Below, piece after piece: positions 7,968 to 17,046 of a stretch of 64,000 bases of DNA. Position 1 is the stretch's first letter. Each line of letters opens with the position of its first letter. Made by a program: the position numbers and the translations under genes. Origin of the DNA: Chitinophaga filiformis (lineage in GTDB: Bacteria > Bacteroidota > Bacteroidia > Chitinophagales > Chitinophagaceae); contig NZ_JAKIRP010000006.1 in the NCBI RefSeq assembly GCF_021646545.1, positions 1 to 64,000 on the forward strand, given 5' to 3'. The notes beneath the pieces are model-generated. The model had not been told where the DNA came from. It worked only from the letters and a program-made list of their open reading frames with translations, and did not search any database.

Positions 7968-8905
7968 TCAACTGTCACACCAGCCGGTGCCTGAAACTGA
8001 TACCCTTTCCCCCACTTATACACGTAACGCTTCGCAAGCGTGAACCTGCCTTTTTTATTGTTTTTCGCATAGGGCTTTACTTCCTCCGGCAAGTCCTCGA
8101 AGTCATCCGCGTTATAGTTGCCTTTGATCGTTACAATGATATCCCGGAAAAACCGTTTGTTGCTAACCGGGGCATTGTATGTACAGGTCCAGGCGGACAT
8201 ATTTTCGTCAACATTGGTCCGTTCCACCCAATCAGCAGATAACACCACTTTATAACTTCCTTCAGTGCCAGCTATCAGGTACAGGTTACCATAAAACGGT
8301 CCTCCGGCCCCGCCGTTCGAACTTTTGATCATAAATGCATACTGATCATGTCCTATCAGCAGCAACTCTGGCGTCGGACACTGAGAAAACGCGCCATATG
8401 CACCAGCCGCAGGCTGAAAATATTTTAATGTCCATGCACTGTCCATCAGTGTAAATTTGGCAAATCCGATCGTACCTCCGGTGAAACGGGATATCTGTGT
8501 GCCATCCGGATCAAATTCAGAATGATTGAAAGTGAGCATTTTATATTGCGTTCCGGAAGAATCTCTGTAACTGTAAGCTTTGAGTAAGCGCGTCGCTGTT
8601 CCTTCTGCGTAAGGAAAATCATAGCTGCTGCCCTCGTTCACGTCTATATAAGACTTCGGCTTGCAGGTCTTACATTCCCAGTTGATCAGCTGGTTTTTGT
8701 ATTTGCCGGATGACAGGTCATAGTATTTACCCGGGAATAACTGTTTTAAGACTTTAAGATCGTCGAAACTTCCCTTCACCTGCAATGTGCGGGTAGGCAG
8801 TAAAATAGTATCGCTCAGGTTCTTCTTTTCGAGGTCTCCGTCCTGCGCGGAGCAATTGGTAATGATCCCCAGGCTCAAAAGCAGGCAGAAAAAAACTTGT
8901 TTCAT
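7964..8905 (-). CDS. Exported protein of unknown function
   Basis: A 313-residue protein with a Sec signal (MKQVFFCLLLSLGIITNCSAQ), which could be processed as a lipoprotein at NCS or by signal peptidase I at SAQ. The remainder is beta-rich with no transmembrane segment and a conserved-looking cysteine pair in WECKTCKPKS. I do not recognise a family. It follows a small lipoprotein gene on the same strand by 58 bases, and converges with the SGNH gene. Confidence 0.7.
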   Translation of the reverse strand: MKQVFFCLLLSLGIITNCSAQDGDLEKKNLSDTILLPTRTLQVKGSFDDLKVLKQLFPGKYYDLSSGKYKNQLINWECKTCKPKSYIDVNEGSSYDFPYAEGTATRLLKAYSYRDSSGTQYKMLTFNHSEFDPDGTQISRFTGGTIGFAKFTLMDSAWTLKYFQPAAGAYGAFSQCPTPELLLIGHDQYAFMIKSSNGGAGGPFYGNLYLIAGTEGSYKVVLSADWVERTNVDENMSAWTCTYNAPVSNKRFFRDIIVTIKGNYNADDFEDLPEEVKPYAKNNKKGRFTLAKRYVYKWGKGYQFQAPAGVTVD

Positions 8906-8963
8906 AGTTATAGCAAATGGCAGTGAAGTTACGCCGATTTGCCAGATAATCCTATCTGCATGG

Positions 8964-9449
8964 CTACATCATCGGGATAGGGCTTCTTCTTATATAGATG
9001 TTTGGCGCCACCTTTCTGAAGCTATAAAAGTTTCTGTAATGCAAGTCCTGCGGGTACGACTTAGGATTCGCGGAGAAATCGTAGATGATTTCTCTCACCC
9101 CCAACAGAATAGAAATTTGCTTAAAGATGATCACACTGTCGCATGGAACCTCTTTACAGTCGTCAGACGCATATTTCTGTTTAAAATATACTGAAGCCCC
9201 ATATCCAAGCGCATTCATGTCCTTATTCAACTGCAGCCCCTTTAAAGTGTCTTTCGAATGCGGGTAGTCGTAATTACTGTTATGGGCCAATACCAGCAGA
9301 CTGTCGCCCAGCGCATGTATAGAAGGAAGATTTCTGTTGATATATTTGGTAAGACGCTTATCGTGGTATTTTCTAAGCGGCACGCAGGCACAGGATGAGA
9401 TGAAAAGAATGATGCAAAAACCAATACAGGAAAGGAGGATGCTTTTCAT
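8964..9449 (-). CDS. Small lipoprotein of unknown function
   Basis: A 161-residue protein with a strongly hydrophobic signal and lipobox ending in FISSCAC. The body is basic and hydrophilic with two cysteines in DDCKEVPCDS. It shows no recognised domain. Upstream (9480-9498) is a short inverted repeat CTAAAAAG/CTTTTTAG within an A/T-rich leader that may hold its promoter or an operator. Confidence 0.6.
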   Translation of the reverse strand: MKSILLSCIGFCIILFISSCACVPLRKYHDKRLTKYINRNLPSIHALGDSLLVLAHNSNYDYPHSKDTLKGLQLNKDMNALGYGASVYFKQKYASDDCKEVPCDSVIIFKQISILLGVREIIYDFSANPKSYPQDLHYRNFYSFRKVAPNIYIRRSPIPMM

Positions 9450-9612
9450 TTGGTATAGTATTGTCCTTCTTAAAAATAGCTAAAAAGGCTCTTTTTAGTC
9501 CAAAAAGCCGACCTTTTACTCTAAAAAACGCTCATTTTCTACTCATTTCTGCTTTTTTTCCCTATATTCATAAACTTATATCGTAAGTTGTTTCTATTAC
9601 AATTCCATCATT

Positions 9613-9729
9613 ATGAATACTACGACCTTGTCTGCCACCACGCAAGAAAAGCGCATGAGCCGCAAAATATGGGCTGAAGTAATACTGACTGTTATACTTG
9701 TAGCCGCTGCCTTTTTACTGACCATTTAA
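9613..9729 (+). CDS. Small single-pass membrane protein (38 residues)
   Basis: A short frame from ATG 9613 to TAA 9727-9729. It encodes a polar N-terminus (MNTTTLSATTQEKRMSRK) followed by one clear transmembrane helix (IWAEVILTVILVAAAFLLTI), a typical composition for a genuine tiny membrane protein. It is preceded by an A/T-rich leader and overlaps, tail-to-tail, the stop of the AraC gene. It could be a regulator or stabiliser of a membrane complex; function unknown. Confidence 0.5.
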   Translation: MNTTTLSATTQEKRMSRKIWAEVILTVILVAAAFLLTI

Positions 9730-10601
9730 GATAATTGCCGCAGGGCTTTCCTGAACTCTTCGGGCGTCTGACCGGTGTACTTCTTGTAAAACTTCGTGAA
9801 GTAAGAATTATCTGCAAAATTCAGTTCGTAAGCTATCTCAGAAATGGTAGAATCCTGGTTGGTGAGCAGTCTCTTTGCTTCCAGGATGATACGGTTGCGG
9901 ATCACCTCTCCCGCCGACATGCCCAATACACTGTTACAAAGGGCATTTAAATGATTGGGCGTAACAAATAGCCGCTCTGCATAATCTTTAGGCAGCTTTA
10001 AGGTGCGATAATTCCTTTCGATCAGTTTCTGGAAATTCTTTACCAACGCATAGTTATAAGCGTTCGCATGGGATGAATCCTTATCAAAACTAAGGCGGCC
10101 TACCAGTATGAACAGCTGCAACATCAATACCTGGATCATATCCACCGACAAACGCTCCCGCTGTTCACTCTCACTGATCAATCCTTCAAAGGCAGATGTT
10201 ACTGGCTTATGCAGCTCTTCCGGCAGATTTATCACCGCTTCGTCAACATTGCCGCTGAAAAACGGAAACTGTTCCAGGTAATCAGGTTTCAGCAGCAGTG
10301 AGTGTAAAAATGTATGGGAGAAATTGAGGATATAACCATCTACATGCCCTTCAAACTGCCAGCTGTGTACCTGTCCCGGTATCATGAAATAGATCTGGTA
10401 AGGCTTCACAGGAAAGGATTTGAAGTCAATGGTGTGCGTGCCCGCCCCTTCCGTGAAAAGCATGACATGGTAAAAGGTGTGTTTATGCGCATTGCGCAGG
10501 TTCTCATGCACACGCAGATACGGCGCAAATCTGCTGATCTGAATATCATCTTCCTTTACCCCTGATATTGCACCTACATCATAAACCGGAATTTTAGCCA
10601 T
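9726..10601 (-). CDS. AraC-family transcriptional regulator with cupin sensor
   Basis: A 291-residue protein. The N-terminal 150 residues form an AraC_binding-like cupin (HKHTFYHVMLFTEGAGTHTIDF, PYQIYFMIPGQVHSWQF). The C-terminal part is a double helix-turn-helix with ISEIAYELNFADNSYFTKF and GQTPEEFRK. Such regulators commonly sense sugars or aromatic compounds. No clear target gene is adjacent: it faces the tiny membrane protein at its 3' end and a repeat island at its 5' end. Confidence 0.87.
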   Translation of the reverse strand: MAKIPVYDVGAISGVKEDDIQISRFAPYLRVHENLRNAHKHTFYHVMLFTEGAGTHTIDFKSFPVKPYQIYFMIPGQVHSWQFEGHVDGYILNFSHTFLHSLLLKPDYLEQFPFFSGNVDEAVINLPEELHKPVTSAFEGLISESEQRERLSVDMIQVLMLQLFILVGRLSFDKDSSHANAYNYALVKNFQKLIERNYRTLKLPKDYAERLFVTPNHLNALCNSVLGMSAGEVIRNRIILEAKRLLTNQDSTISEIAYELNFADNSYFTKFYKKYTGQTPEEFRKALRQLS

Positions 10602-10699
10602 GCTGGTAAATCTTGGGGCTAAATTAATGAATTTCCGTCCGTTCGGAATGTTGATGAGGTTTCGGAGGTTAGGGGTCGGGCATTATCATTCACGGGGGG

Positions 10700-11165
10700 G
10701 CACCACAAATTACAAACACATGTCCCCGGGGTTGAAATCATCCCGGGTTGCACCGGTACAATAAACACACGGTACCGGGGTTGAAAATCCCGCGTTACAA
10801 ACACACGGTCCCGGGGTTGCACCGGCACAATAAACACACGGTCCCGGGGTTGAAAACCCCGCGCTACAAACACACGGCACCTAGCGGAGCCGATTGATGG
10901 TTTGTTGCCCGGTTTATTGTCCGCCCGGGGTTGAAATCATCCTGGGGTTGCACCCGCGCAATAAACACACATCCCCGGGGTTGAAATTCCCGCGTTACAA
11001 ACACACGGTCCCGGGGTTGAAACCCCGCGCTACAAACACACGGCACCTAGCGGAGCCGATTGGTGGTTTGTTGCCCGGTTTATTGTCCGCCCGGGGTTGA
11101 AATCGCGTTGCAAACACGCGTCACGGGTTGCATCCGCGCTACAAAACAGGATTCTAATGGAGTCC
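10700..11165. repeat. Intergenic repeat island with GGGGTTGAAAC units and two 104-base near-identical copies
   Basis: This stretch fills most of the 635-base gap between 10602 and 11237. It consists of repeated units of the form CCCGGGGTTGAAA..CCCGCG.TACAAACACACGG, alternating with a variant GGGGTTGCACCGG.ACAATAAACACACGG. A longer block at 10834-10938 recurs at 11001-11104 with only one indel and one substitution, and includes GGCACCTAGCGGAGCCGATT. A shorter cousin is at 53318-53353. The open frames here (arginine- and proline-rich, RGFQPRDRVF-like) are artefacts of the repeat. A GGATTC/GGAGTCC imperfect stem is at 11149-11166. Confidence 0.85.
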
Positions 11166-11237
11166 TGTTGCGTTTTGTTGAGTATACGTCGGATTCTTTA
11201 CAACCGGTGCTTAAGGGATCACCGATCCACACACGTT

Positions 11238-13616
11238 TTATTCAATTTTCAGGCTCTTTACCGGGTTCATTAACGCAGCCTTCACACTCTGGTAACTCAC
11301 CGTCAGCAAGGCAATACACCCTATTACAACACCCGTCAGCGCGAACATCCACCATTCGATATCAATCTTATACGCAAATCCCTCCAACCAGTTGTTCATC
11401 AACAACCAGGCAGCGGGGAATCCCAGTACCATTGCCACCAGGATCAGCTTGAGGAAATCGCCTGACAACATCGCAGTGATATTAGGTATGGAAGCGCCGA
11501 GCACCTTTCGTACACCGATTTCTTTGGTGCGTTGTGCGGCAGTGAAAGTGGCCAGTCCAAATAGTCCCAGGCAGGAAATAAAGATAGCCAGCAAGGCAAA
11601 GTAGTTAGAGAGCGAACTTACTACCTGTTCGCTTTTATACAGCTTCGTATATTCCTGATCAGAGAACTGGTAGGTAAAAGGAAATCCTGGATTCAAAGAT
11701 CCGCACAACTTTTCAAGCGCGGCAATGGCCTCTTTTGTTTGCCCTGCCCTCGTCCGGATCAGGATGGTGCCCCATGACCAGTTCTCATCCAAGCGGATGA
11801 TGAGCGGATCAATCGACTGGTGTATTGAGGTAAAATGAAAATCTTTGAGTACACCTATAACAGGGCCTGGCTGACCGCGCCAGGTTATCATCTGACCAAT
11901 GGGATCTTTATATCCGATCTTCTTCACGGCTGTTTCATTGAGCAGATAAGCGATTGAATCAGCACCGAACTCCCTGGAAAAGTCGCGCCCTGCCTGGAGC
12001 TGCAGCTTCATTGTCTTTACAAAATCATACCCTACCACCCCATCCGCAAAAGATGTTAGATCATTCGGATCTTTACCTGCCCATGCAACGTCTCCCGTAT
12101 GATGCTCAATGATGGTCGGGGTATTTCTCATTTTTGATACGCTAAGGATACCTGGCAGCCTCGATGCCTCCTCCTTGAAATGCGCATAGTGGCCGATCAG
12201 ATTTCCTTCAATAGGAATGTAAACCAGGTTTTCCCTGTCATATCCTAAGTTCTTCGTCTGTATATAATTCATCTGCCGGTATATCACAATCATGCTGACC
12301 ATGAGTATAATAGAAAGTGCAAACTGAAATACTACCAATCCTTTTCTCAACCAGGCAGTCCCTCCACCTGCCTTCAATCCGCCTTTCAGTACACGTACCG
12401 GGTTCAGCGAAGAAAGAAACAAGGCCGGGTAACTACCGGCAACAACACCTGTCACAAGCAGTAATGCGAGTAATGATAACCAGAACAGTGGTTTTGTAAA
12501 AGGTAATAACAAGTGCTTTCCTGTCAGCGTGTTAAACGCCGGTAAAAGCAATAATGCCAGTAGTACGGCAACAACAAAGGCACATGCGGTCAATAGCATC
12601 GCTTCTCCCATGAACTGGCTGACCAGCGAAGAACGGCCTGCACCTATCACCTTTCTCAGGCCCACCTCTTTCGCACGTTTAGCCGATTGGGCGGTGGTCA
12701 GGTTCATGAAATTGATGCAGGCTATCAGCAGAATAAAAATAGATACAAGCGTGAACAGTTTTACATATTCAATGCGTCCGCCATCAGGTACACCGTTTTT
12801 AAATACTGAATGAAGATAGGTTTCAGGATAAGGTTGTATGCCCAATTCAATGCGCTCTCCTTCTGCTTTTGTTTTATACCTGTAGATAAAATCCTTCATT
12901 TTCGCAGCTACTTTATCAGGGTCAGCATCCTGACGTAACTGGACAAACGTAGCCGGACTGGTATTACTCCAGTTATTTACCCAGTTATTTACGGCCACAA
13001 AAGCTCTCCAGCTACGGAGGAAGTCAAAATGCCGGGAGGAATTTGCTGGCACATCCTGAAAGACCGCTGTCACCTGCAGGTCTTCTTTATTTTCGAAGCG
13101 TATTGTTTTGCCTATTGCCTTTTCGGGACTGCCGAAAAAGAATGTAGCCATCTTATGAGAAATGGCAATATCAGTAAGGCCGTTTAATGCGGTCAGGGGA
13201 TTACCATGTAACAATGGGTAACTGAACATGCGAAGGAAATCGGCACCGGCATAATAGCCTTCCATTTTACCGGCCTGCTCACCTGCTTTGAAAGTACTAG
13301 CGGTACCGGGTGGGGCTACGTATTCCAGTCCGCTGGCGTATTGCACTTCGGGGATCACCCGTTTAAGTTCTTCTGCCAGCAAGCCCTGTGTGGTATAGCC
13401 TGAACCGACTTTGCCATCGTAAAACTGGCTTTCATACACCTGGTACAGATAGTTACCATTTGCATGAAAGCCGTCCACGCCACGCTCATCCTGCAACCAC
13501 AGAATGATCAGCATACTACAGGCCATGCCCAGGGCAAGGCCCGACATATTGATGGTGGAAAATATCTTATTGCGGAGCAGGTTCCGCCAGGCGATTTTTA
13601 TATAGTTTCTGAGCAT
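11238..13616 (-). CDS. FtsX/MacB-type ABC transporter permease
   Basis: A 792-residue inner-membrane protein of the long permease type common in Bacteroidota. It has an N-terminal helix after MLRNYIKIAWRNLLRNK, a large periplasmic MacB-type domain (about residues 45-280), an FtsX segment with FTLVSIFILLIACINFMNL and KRAKEVGLRKVIGAG, then a second periplasmic domain and a second FtsX segment with QRTKEIGVRKVLGAS. This duplicated layout belongs to mechanotransmission-type exporters rather than classical transporters. No ATPase gene is adjacent, so its partner must be elsewhere. Substrate unknown. Confidence 0.88.
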   Translation of the reverse strand: MLRNYIKIAWRNLLRNKIFSTINMSGLALGMACSMLIILWLQDERGVDGFHANGNYLYQVYESQFYDGKVGSGYTTQGLLAEELKRVIPEVQYASGLEYVAPPGTASTFKAGEQAGKMEGYYAGADFLRMFSYPLLHGNPLTALNGLTDIAISHKMATFFFGSPEKAIGKTIRFENKEDLQVTAVFQDVPANSSRHFDFLRSWRAFVAVNNWVNNWSNTSPATFVQLRQDADPDKVAAKMKDFIYRYKTKAEGERIELGIQPYPETYLHSVFKNGVPDGGRIEYVKLFTLVSIFILLIACINFMNLTTAQSAKRAKEVGLRKVIGAGRSSLVSQFMGEAMLLTACAFVVAVLLALLLLPAFNTLTGKHLLLPFTKPLFWLSLLALLLVTGVVAGSYPALFLSSLNPVRVLKGGLKAGGGTAWLRKGLVVFQFALSIILMVSMIVIYRQMNYIQTKNLGYDRENLVYIPIEGNLIGHYAHFKEEASRLPGILSVSKMRNTPTIIEHHTGDVAWAGKDPNDLTSFADGVVGYDFVKTMKLQLQAGRDFSREFGADSIAYLLNETAVKKIGYKDPIGQMITWRGQPGPVIGVLKDFHFTSIHQSIDPLIIRLDENWSWGTILIRTRAGQTKEAIAALEKLCGSLNPGFPFTYQFSDQEYTKLYKSEQVVSSLSNYFALLAIFISCLGLFGLATFTAAQRTKEIGVRKVLGASIPNITAMLSGDFLKLILVAMVLGFPAAWLLMNNWLEGFAYKIDIEWWMFALTGVVIGCIALLTVSYQSVKAALMNPVKSLKIE

Positions 13617-13791
13617 CAGGAAAGATCTTGATCCAGATCATTATCAATGAATACTATACCACAATATAAACATACTTATTTTCAACAACTTATACAGTCA
13701 GGGGTTACCTATTTTGTTCGTTTTTAACATAAGCAATGTTCATATCCGGACAGGGGCACTACATTAACGCAATGGCGGGAACAGGTAGCTG

Positions 13792-14283
13792 CTATTCAAA
13801 ATATTCCAGCTCTCCTGACATGTACAGGTAAGCTTCTGCCTTACGGCGGCGGGTTAGTCCGTCCAGCACCTTTCCTCCGGATACGTTCCATTTCAGGAAT
13901 TCTATGACAACAGCGGGGTCTTTAGGGTTTGCCTTTACCACCTTCAGCAGGGTGCTGTCTCCCAGTCCTTCGGCGATACCGTTGTTATTCATGTCTGCGC
14001 CAACGTTGTACGCAAAAGATACGAGGGCATCAAACTGCTGTTGTTTCAGCGGTATACCGGCTGTCAGCTTATTTACTTTCGTCACAAATCCTTTCTTAAT
14101 GTTGGCAAACAGGGCATCGGCACGCTGTTGTGTGATGACGTCGCCTTTTTTAACCGGCTTCTCATCTTCGTAAACGGTGTTACCCCAGCCAATTGTCCAA
14201 ACGCCTTTACTGTCCTGGTATGCTGTGAGACGGCATTTCTCGAAATGCTTAATCAGCTTCTCCCCTTGTGAGCCTAATTCCAT
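13792..14283 (-). CDS. GH24 lysozyme (phage-type muramidase)
   Basis: A 163-residue protein matching T4-lysozyme-type muramidases, which cleave the MurNAc-GlcNAc bond of peptidoglycan. The catalytic triad is visible with exact family spacing: Glu15, Asp24 and Thr30 in HFEKCRLTAYQDSKGVWTIGWGNT-like context. QQFDALVSFAYNVG and LTRRRKAEAYLY complete the fold. There is no signal peptide and no holin or other phage gene nearby. It is therefore either a domesticated or recently acquired phage lysozyme, or a toxin-like or cell-wall enzyme exported by other means. Confidence 0.88.
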   Translation of the reverse strand: MELGSQGEKLIKHFEKCRLTAYQDSKGVWTIGWGNTVYEDEKPVKKGDVITQQRADALFANIKKGFVTKVNKLTAGIPLKQQQFDALVSFAYNVGADMNNNGIAEGLGDSTLLKVVKANPKDPAVVIEFLKWNVSGGKVLDGLTRRRKAEAYLYMSGELEYFE

Positions 14284-14398
14284 AGTGTATAGATTGAAAG
14301 TTTAGATTCTTAAGCATTAAAGATATAATAAATATATCATATCACGAGTCCGTCCATGGAAAAGCCGAAGAAGCTCGCGTCATTAACAAAACATGATA

Positions 14399-14533
14399 GG
14401 ACTCCGTCAGGAGTCCAGTGTTTGTAGCCCGGGGTTTCAACCCCGGGACATGATGTTTATACCCCCTGGACATGATGTTTATACCCCCTGAACATGGTGT
14501 TTATACCCCCGGGACATGGCGTTTATAACCCTA
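14399..14533. repeat. Four 22-base tandem repeats next to a GGGGTT/AACCCC palindrome
   Basis: Units at 14446-14467, 14468-14489, 14490-14511 and 14512-14533 share the pattern GGACATG.TGTTTATACCCCC with few changes. They directly follow a palindrome at 14428-14447 (CCCGGGGTT / AACCCCGGG) and a GGACTCC/GGAGTCC stem at 14399-14416. The same GGGGTTGAAACCCC theme builds the island at 10.7-11.1 kb. The rest of 14284-14703 holds no gene. Confidence 0.85.
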
Positions 14534-14675
14534 ACCCAACATGGGATGCCGGTGGTTATAGCAACGCATCATTAACCAACCATAACGACCTTTCAGGTTG
14601 AGCCCCGTCCCTCGGGATTTTCCCGTTTAGACAAAATAAATTCCGGATCCGAGCAGGGCTATATATTTACTGCAA

Positions 14676-14683
14676 TAATTTTG
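14676..14683 (+). promoter_or_regulatory. Possible Bacteroidota -7 promoter element
   Basis: TAATTTTG matches the Bacteroidota -7 consensus TAnnTTTG, 20 bases before the ATG of the TonB-dependent receptor. No clear -33 TTTG was found at the expected spacing, so this is tentative. Confidence 0.3.
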
Positions 14684-14703
14684 CGGAAATTTTAGTGAAC
14701 AAT

Positions 14704-17046
14704 ATGACATTTTCAGCCAGGATTACAATTTGGGGACTCCTTCTTTGCCTCTTTTCAATAACTGTAGCAGCACAACAAACGATTATCAAAGGCTCCGTAC
14801 GGTCCGGCCAAGGCCCACTCAGGTATGCCACCGTTCAGATCAAAGGCACGCCTGCTGCAGCTTACACAGATAAAGAGGGGACATACAACATTGAAACAAA
14901 TCAACAGGGAACGTTGGTGCTGACTGTTACGACGCCAGGTTATACATCTCAATCCAGGACCATACAAGCAGGCGGAGAACAGACGGTTGACTGGCAACTG
15001 ACGCCCTTATCCCGCGAACTGGGTGAAGTAGTGGTATCTGCCAGCCGCAGACCGGAAACACTGGACAATATACCATCATCGGTAATGGTATTGAATCGAA
15101 AAACACTGGAAGACAACCTGGCTGTTACAACTGATATCACACAGATACTTGCCAATGAAGTACCTGGCCTCGCTCCTTCCAGCCAGACCAACAGTAACGT
15201 GGGCCAGTCTTTTCGCGGAAGATCCGTACTTATTATGGTAGACGGTATCCCACAGTCCACACCGCTGCGCAACGGCGAAGTGGATCTCCGTTCTATTGAC
15301 CCCGGCGTACTGGAACGTATAGACGTCATCAAGGGAGCGACCGCTATCTACGGCAACGGTGCTACCGGAGGTCTGATCAACTATATCACGCTTACACCAA
15401 AAGATGAAACAGCTATTGCCGGTCGCACCACGATGAACCTTACCGGTTCACTTGCAGGCCTGAAAGGCAGTGTAGGTGGCCGCCTGGGGCAACTACTACA
15501 CGGGAAGCTGGGTAAATTTGATTATGCCGTAAATGGCGTGTACGAGCGTACCGGCGAATGGAAGGATGCCAAAGGCAAACTAGTCGGCCCCAATTACAGC
15601 CTGGGAGAAACTGATAGCTATAACGCATTCGTAAAGCTTGGATTCACACCCAACCGCAAACAGCGCATCCAGCTGATGTACAACTACTATAACAGTCAGC
15701 AGAATTCCAACTACACGCTGGTAAATGGCGACTACCTGAAGGGACAGGCAGCTACAGGCGTATTAGGAAAACAGGCAGGAAAACCTACCGGCATCAATGG
15801 TAACCATAACCTGCAGCTCTCCTGGCGCGCTGATAGTCTTATTGGTGGTACCAGCCTCCAGACCGATGCTTATTACGAATCCCGTGATGATGTGTTCTAT
15901 GTGTCTTTCGGGCGCTTCGAGGGTGGCGACGGACAATCACATACACTATCGAAGAAAAAAGGCTTCCGTTTCATGTTCACCTCACCGCTGGGCCGCACAG
16001 GAACCTTGTCTTACGGTACAGACCTTGTGAACGACATTACCTCTCAACCACTGGTGGACGGCCGCGTATGGGTGCCGGAAATGGATATGTTCAACGTAGC
16101 GCCATTCGCGGAAACACAATGGACATTGATGGACGATCTGATTGTAAAAGGTGGTATCCGTATAGAGAAGGTCAACGTCGGTGTGGATGATTATACGACC
16201 CTGCGAATCACCAACGCCAGCGGAGCAACTGTTACGCCGAGCTTTGACGTAAAAGGCGGCGACCTTAAATACACCGCTACGCTGTTCAATGCCGGTATCC
16301 GTTATAACCGTTTCCCTTTGTTCTCCCCATATGCCAGCTTCTCACAGGGTTTCTCGGTATCTGATGTAGGTCTGGCGCTTCGCGATGCGAAGGTTGATGA
16401 TATCAAAAAGATCAACACCGAAGCAGTACTTGTAAATAACTATGAGCTGGGCTTTGTAAGCAAAATGCAAAAGTTCCGTTTCGAGCTCACTGGCTTTATA
16501 AGCACTTCAAAGCTCGGTTCGGAAATGGTGTATGACGCCTCTACCGACTTATTCAATGTAAGCAGGACACCGGAGCGTGTTTATGGCTTCGAAGCTTCTG
16601 CACAGTATCATCCGCTACCGAATCTAGACCTGAGCGCTTCCTTCAGTTATGTAGAAGGCAAAGCTGATACCGGCCGTACAGGTAATTATAATGTCTATCT
16701 GAATAACCGCCGAATTTCAGCGCCTAAGATCGGTGGTAGTATCCAATACAGACCACTGAGCACGTTGGAAGTACAGCTGCATTATTCCGGTATCATGAAA
16801 CGGGACCGTTTTGAAAAGCTGTCCACCGGTCTATACAAAGGCAACGAAGGCATCGTAAAGGCATACAACCTGTTCAACCTGAATGCCTGTTACCGCGCTA
16901 CCCGCAGCACAACGCTTACCCTGGGTATTGAAAACCTCTTTAACGCCGACTATTTCCCTGCAAGATCACAGTGGTTCATGATACCTGGATTCTACTCCAA
17001 AGGGAAAGGAGCAGCGTTTAATATTGGAATAGCTGTGAATTATTAA
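14704..17046 (+). CDS. TonB-dependent outer-membrane receptor, probably siderophore type
   Basis: About 780 residues. After a Sec signal (ending VAAQ) comes a CarboxypepD_reg-like domain (about residues 27-105), then a plug domain with VVVSASRRPETLDNIPSSV, MVDGIPQ and IDVIKGATAIYGNGATGGLINYIT. A 22-strand barrel follows, ending in an aromatic residue (GIAVNY). I take ATG 14704; a GTG three codons upstream is also in frame. It imports an iron chelate or similar ligand across the outer membrane using TonB energy. It lacks a SusD partner, unlike the SusC at 25599. It ends directly against the WG/Sel1 gene on the other strand. Confidence 0.9.
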   Translation: MTFSARITIWGLLLCLFSITVAAQQTIIKGSVRSGQGPLRYATVQIKGTPAAAYTDKEGTYNIETNQQGTLVLTVTTPGYTSQSRTIQAGGEQTVDWQLTPLSRELGEVVVSASRRPETLDNIPSSVMVLNRKTLEDNLAVTTDITQILANEVPGLAPSSQTNSNVGQSFRGRSVLIMVDGIPQSTPLRNGEVDLRSIDPGVLERIDVIKGATAIYGNGATGGLINYITLTPKDETAIAGRTTMNLTGSLAGLKGSVGGRLGQLLHGKLGKFDYAVNGVYERTGEWKDAKGKLVGPNYSLGETDSYNAFVKLGFTPNRKQRIQLMYNYYNSQQNSNYTLVNGDYLKGQAATGVLGKQAGKPTGINGNHNLQLSWRADSLIGGTSLQTDAYYESRDDVFYVSFGRFEGGDGQSHTLSKKKGFRFMFTSPLGRTGTLSYGTDLVNDITSQPLVDGRVWVPEMDMFNVAPFAETQWTLMDDLIVKGGIRIEKVNVGVDDYTTLRITNASGATVTPSFDVKGGDLKYTATLFNAGIRYNRFPLFSPYASFSQGFSVSDVGLALRDAKVDDIKKINTEAVLVNNYELGFVSKMQKFRFELTGFISTSKLGSEMVYDASTDLFNVSRTPERVYGFEASAQYHPLPNLDLSASFSYVEGKADTGRTGNYNVYLNNRRISAPKIGGSIQYRPLSTLEVQLHYSGIMKRDRFEKLSTGLYKGNEGIVKAYNLFNLNACYRATRSTTLTLGIENLFNADYFPARSQWFMIPGFYSKGKGAAFNIGIAVNY

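Noticed and set aside
10619..11100. Arginine/proline-rich frames such as RGFQPRDRVFIVPVQPRDRVF on both strands
   Set aside because: They are translations of the intergenic repeat units; the periodic peptide merely mirrors the DNA repeat.
10700..11165. Possible CRISPR array
   Set aside because: Repeats are overlapping variants without uniform spacers, and there are no cas genes.
13792..14283. Prophage around the GH24 lysozyme
   Set aside because: No capsid, tail, integrase or holin genes on either side.
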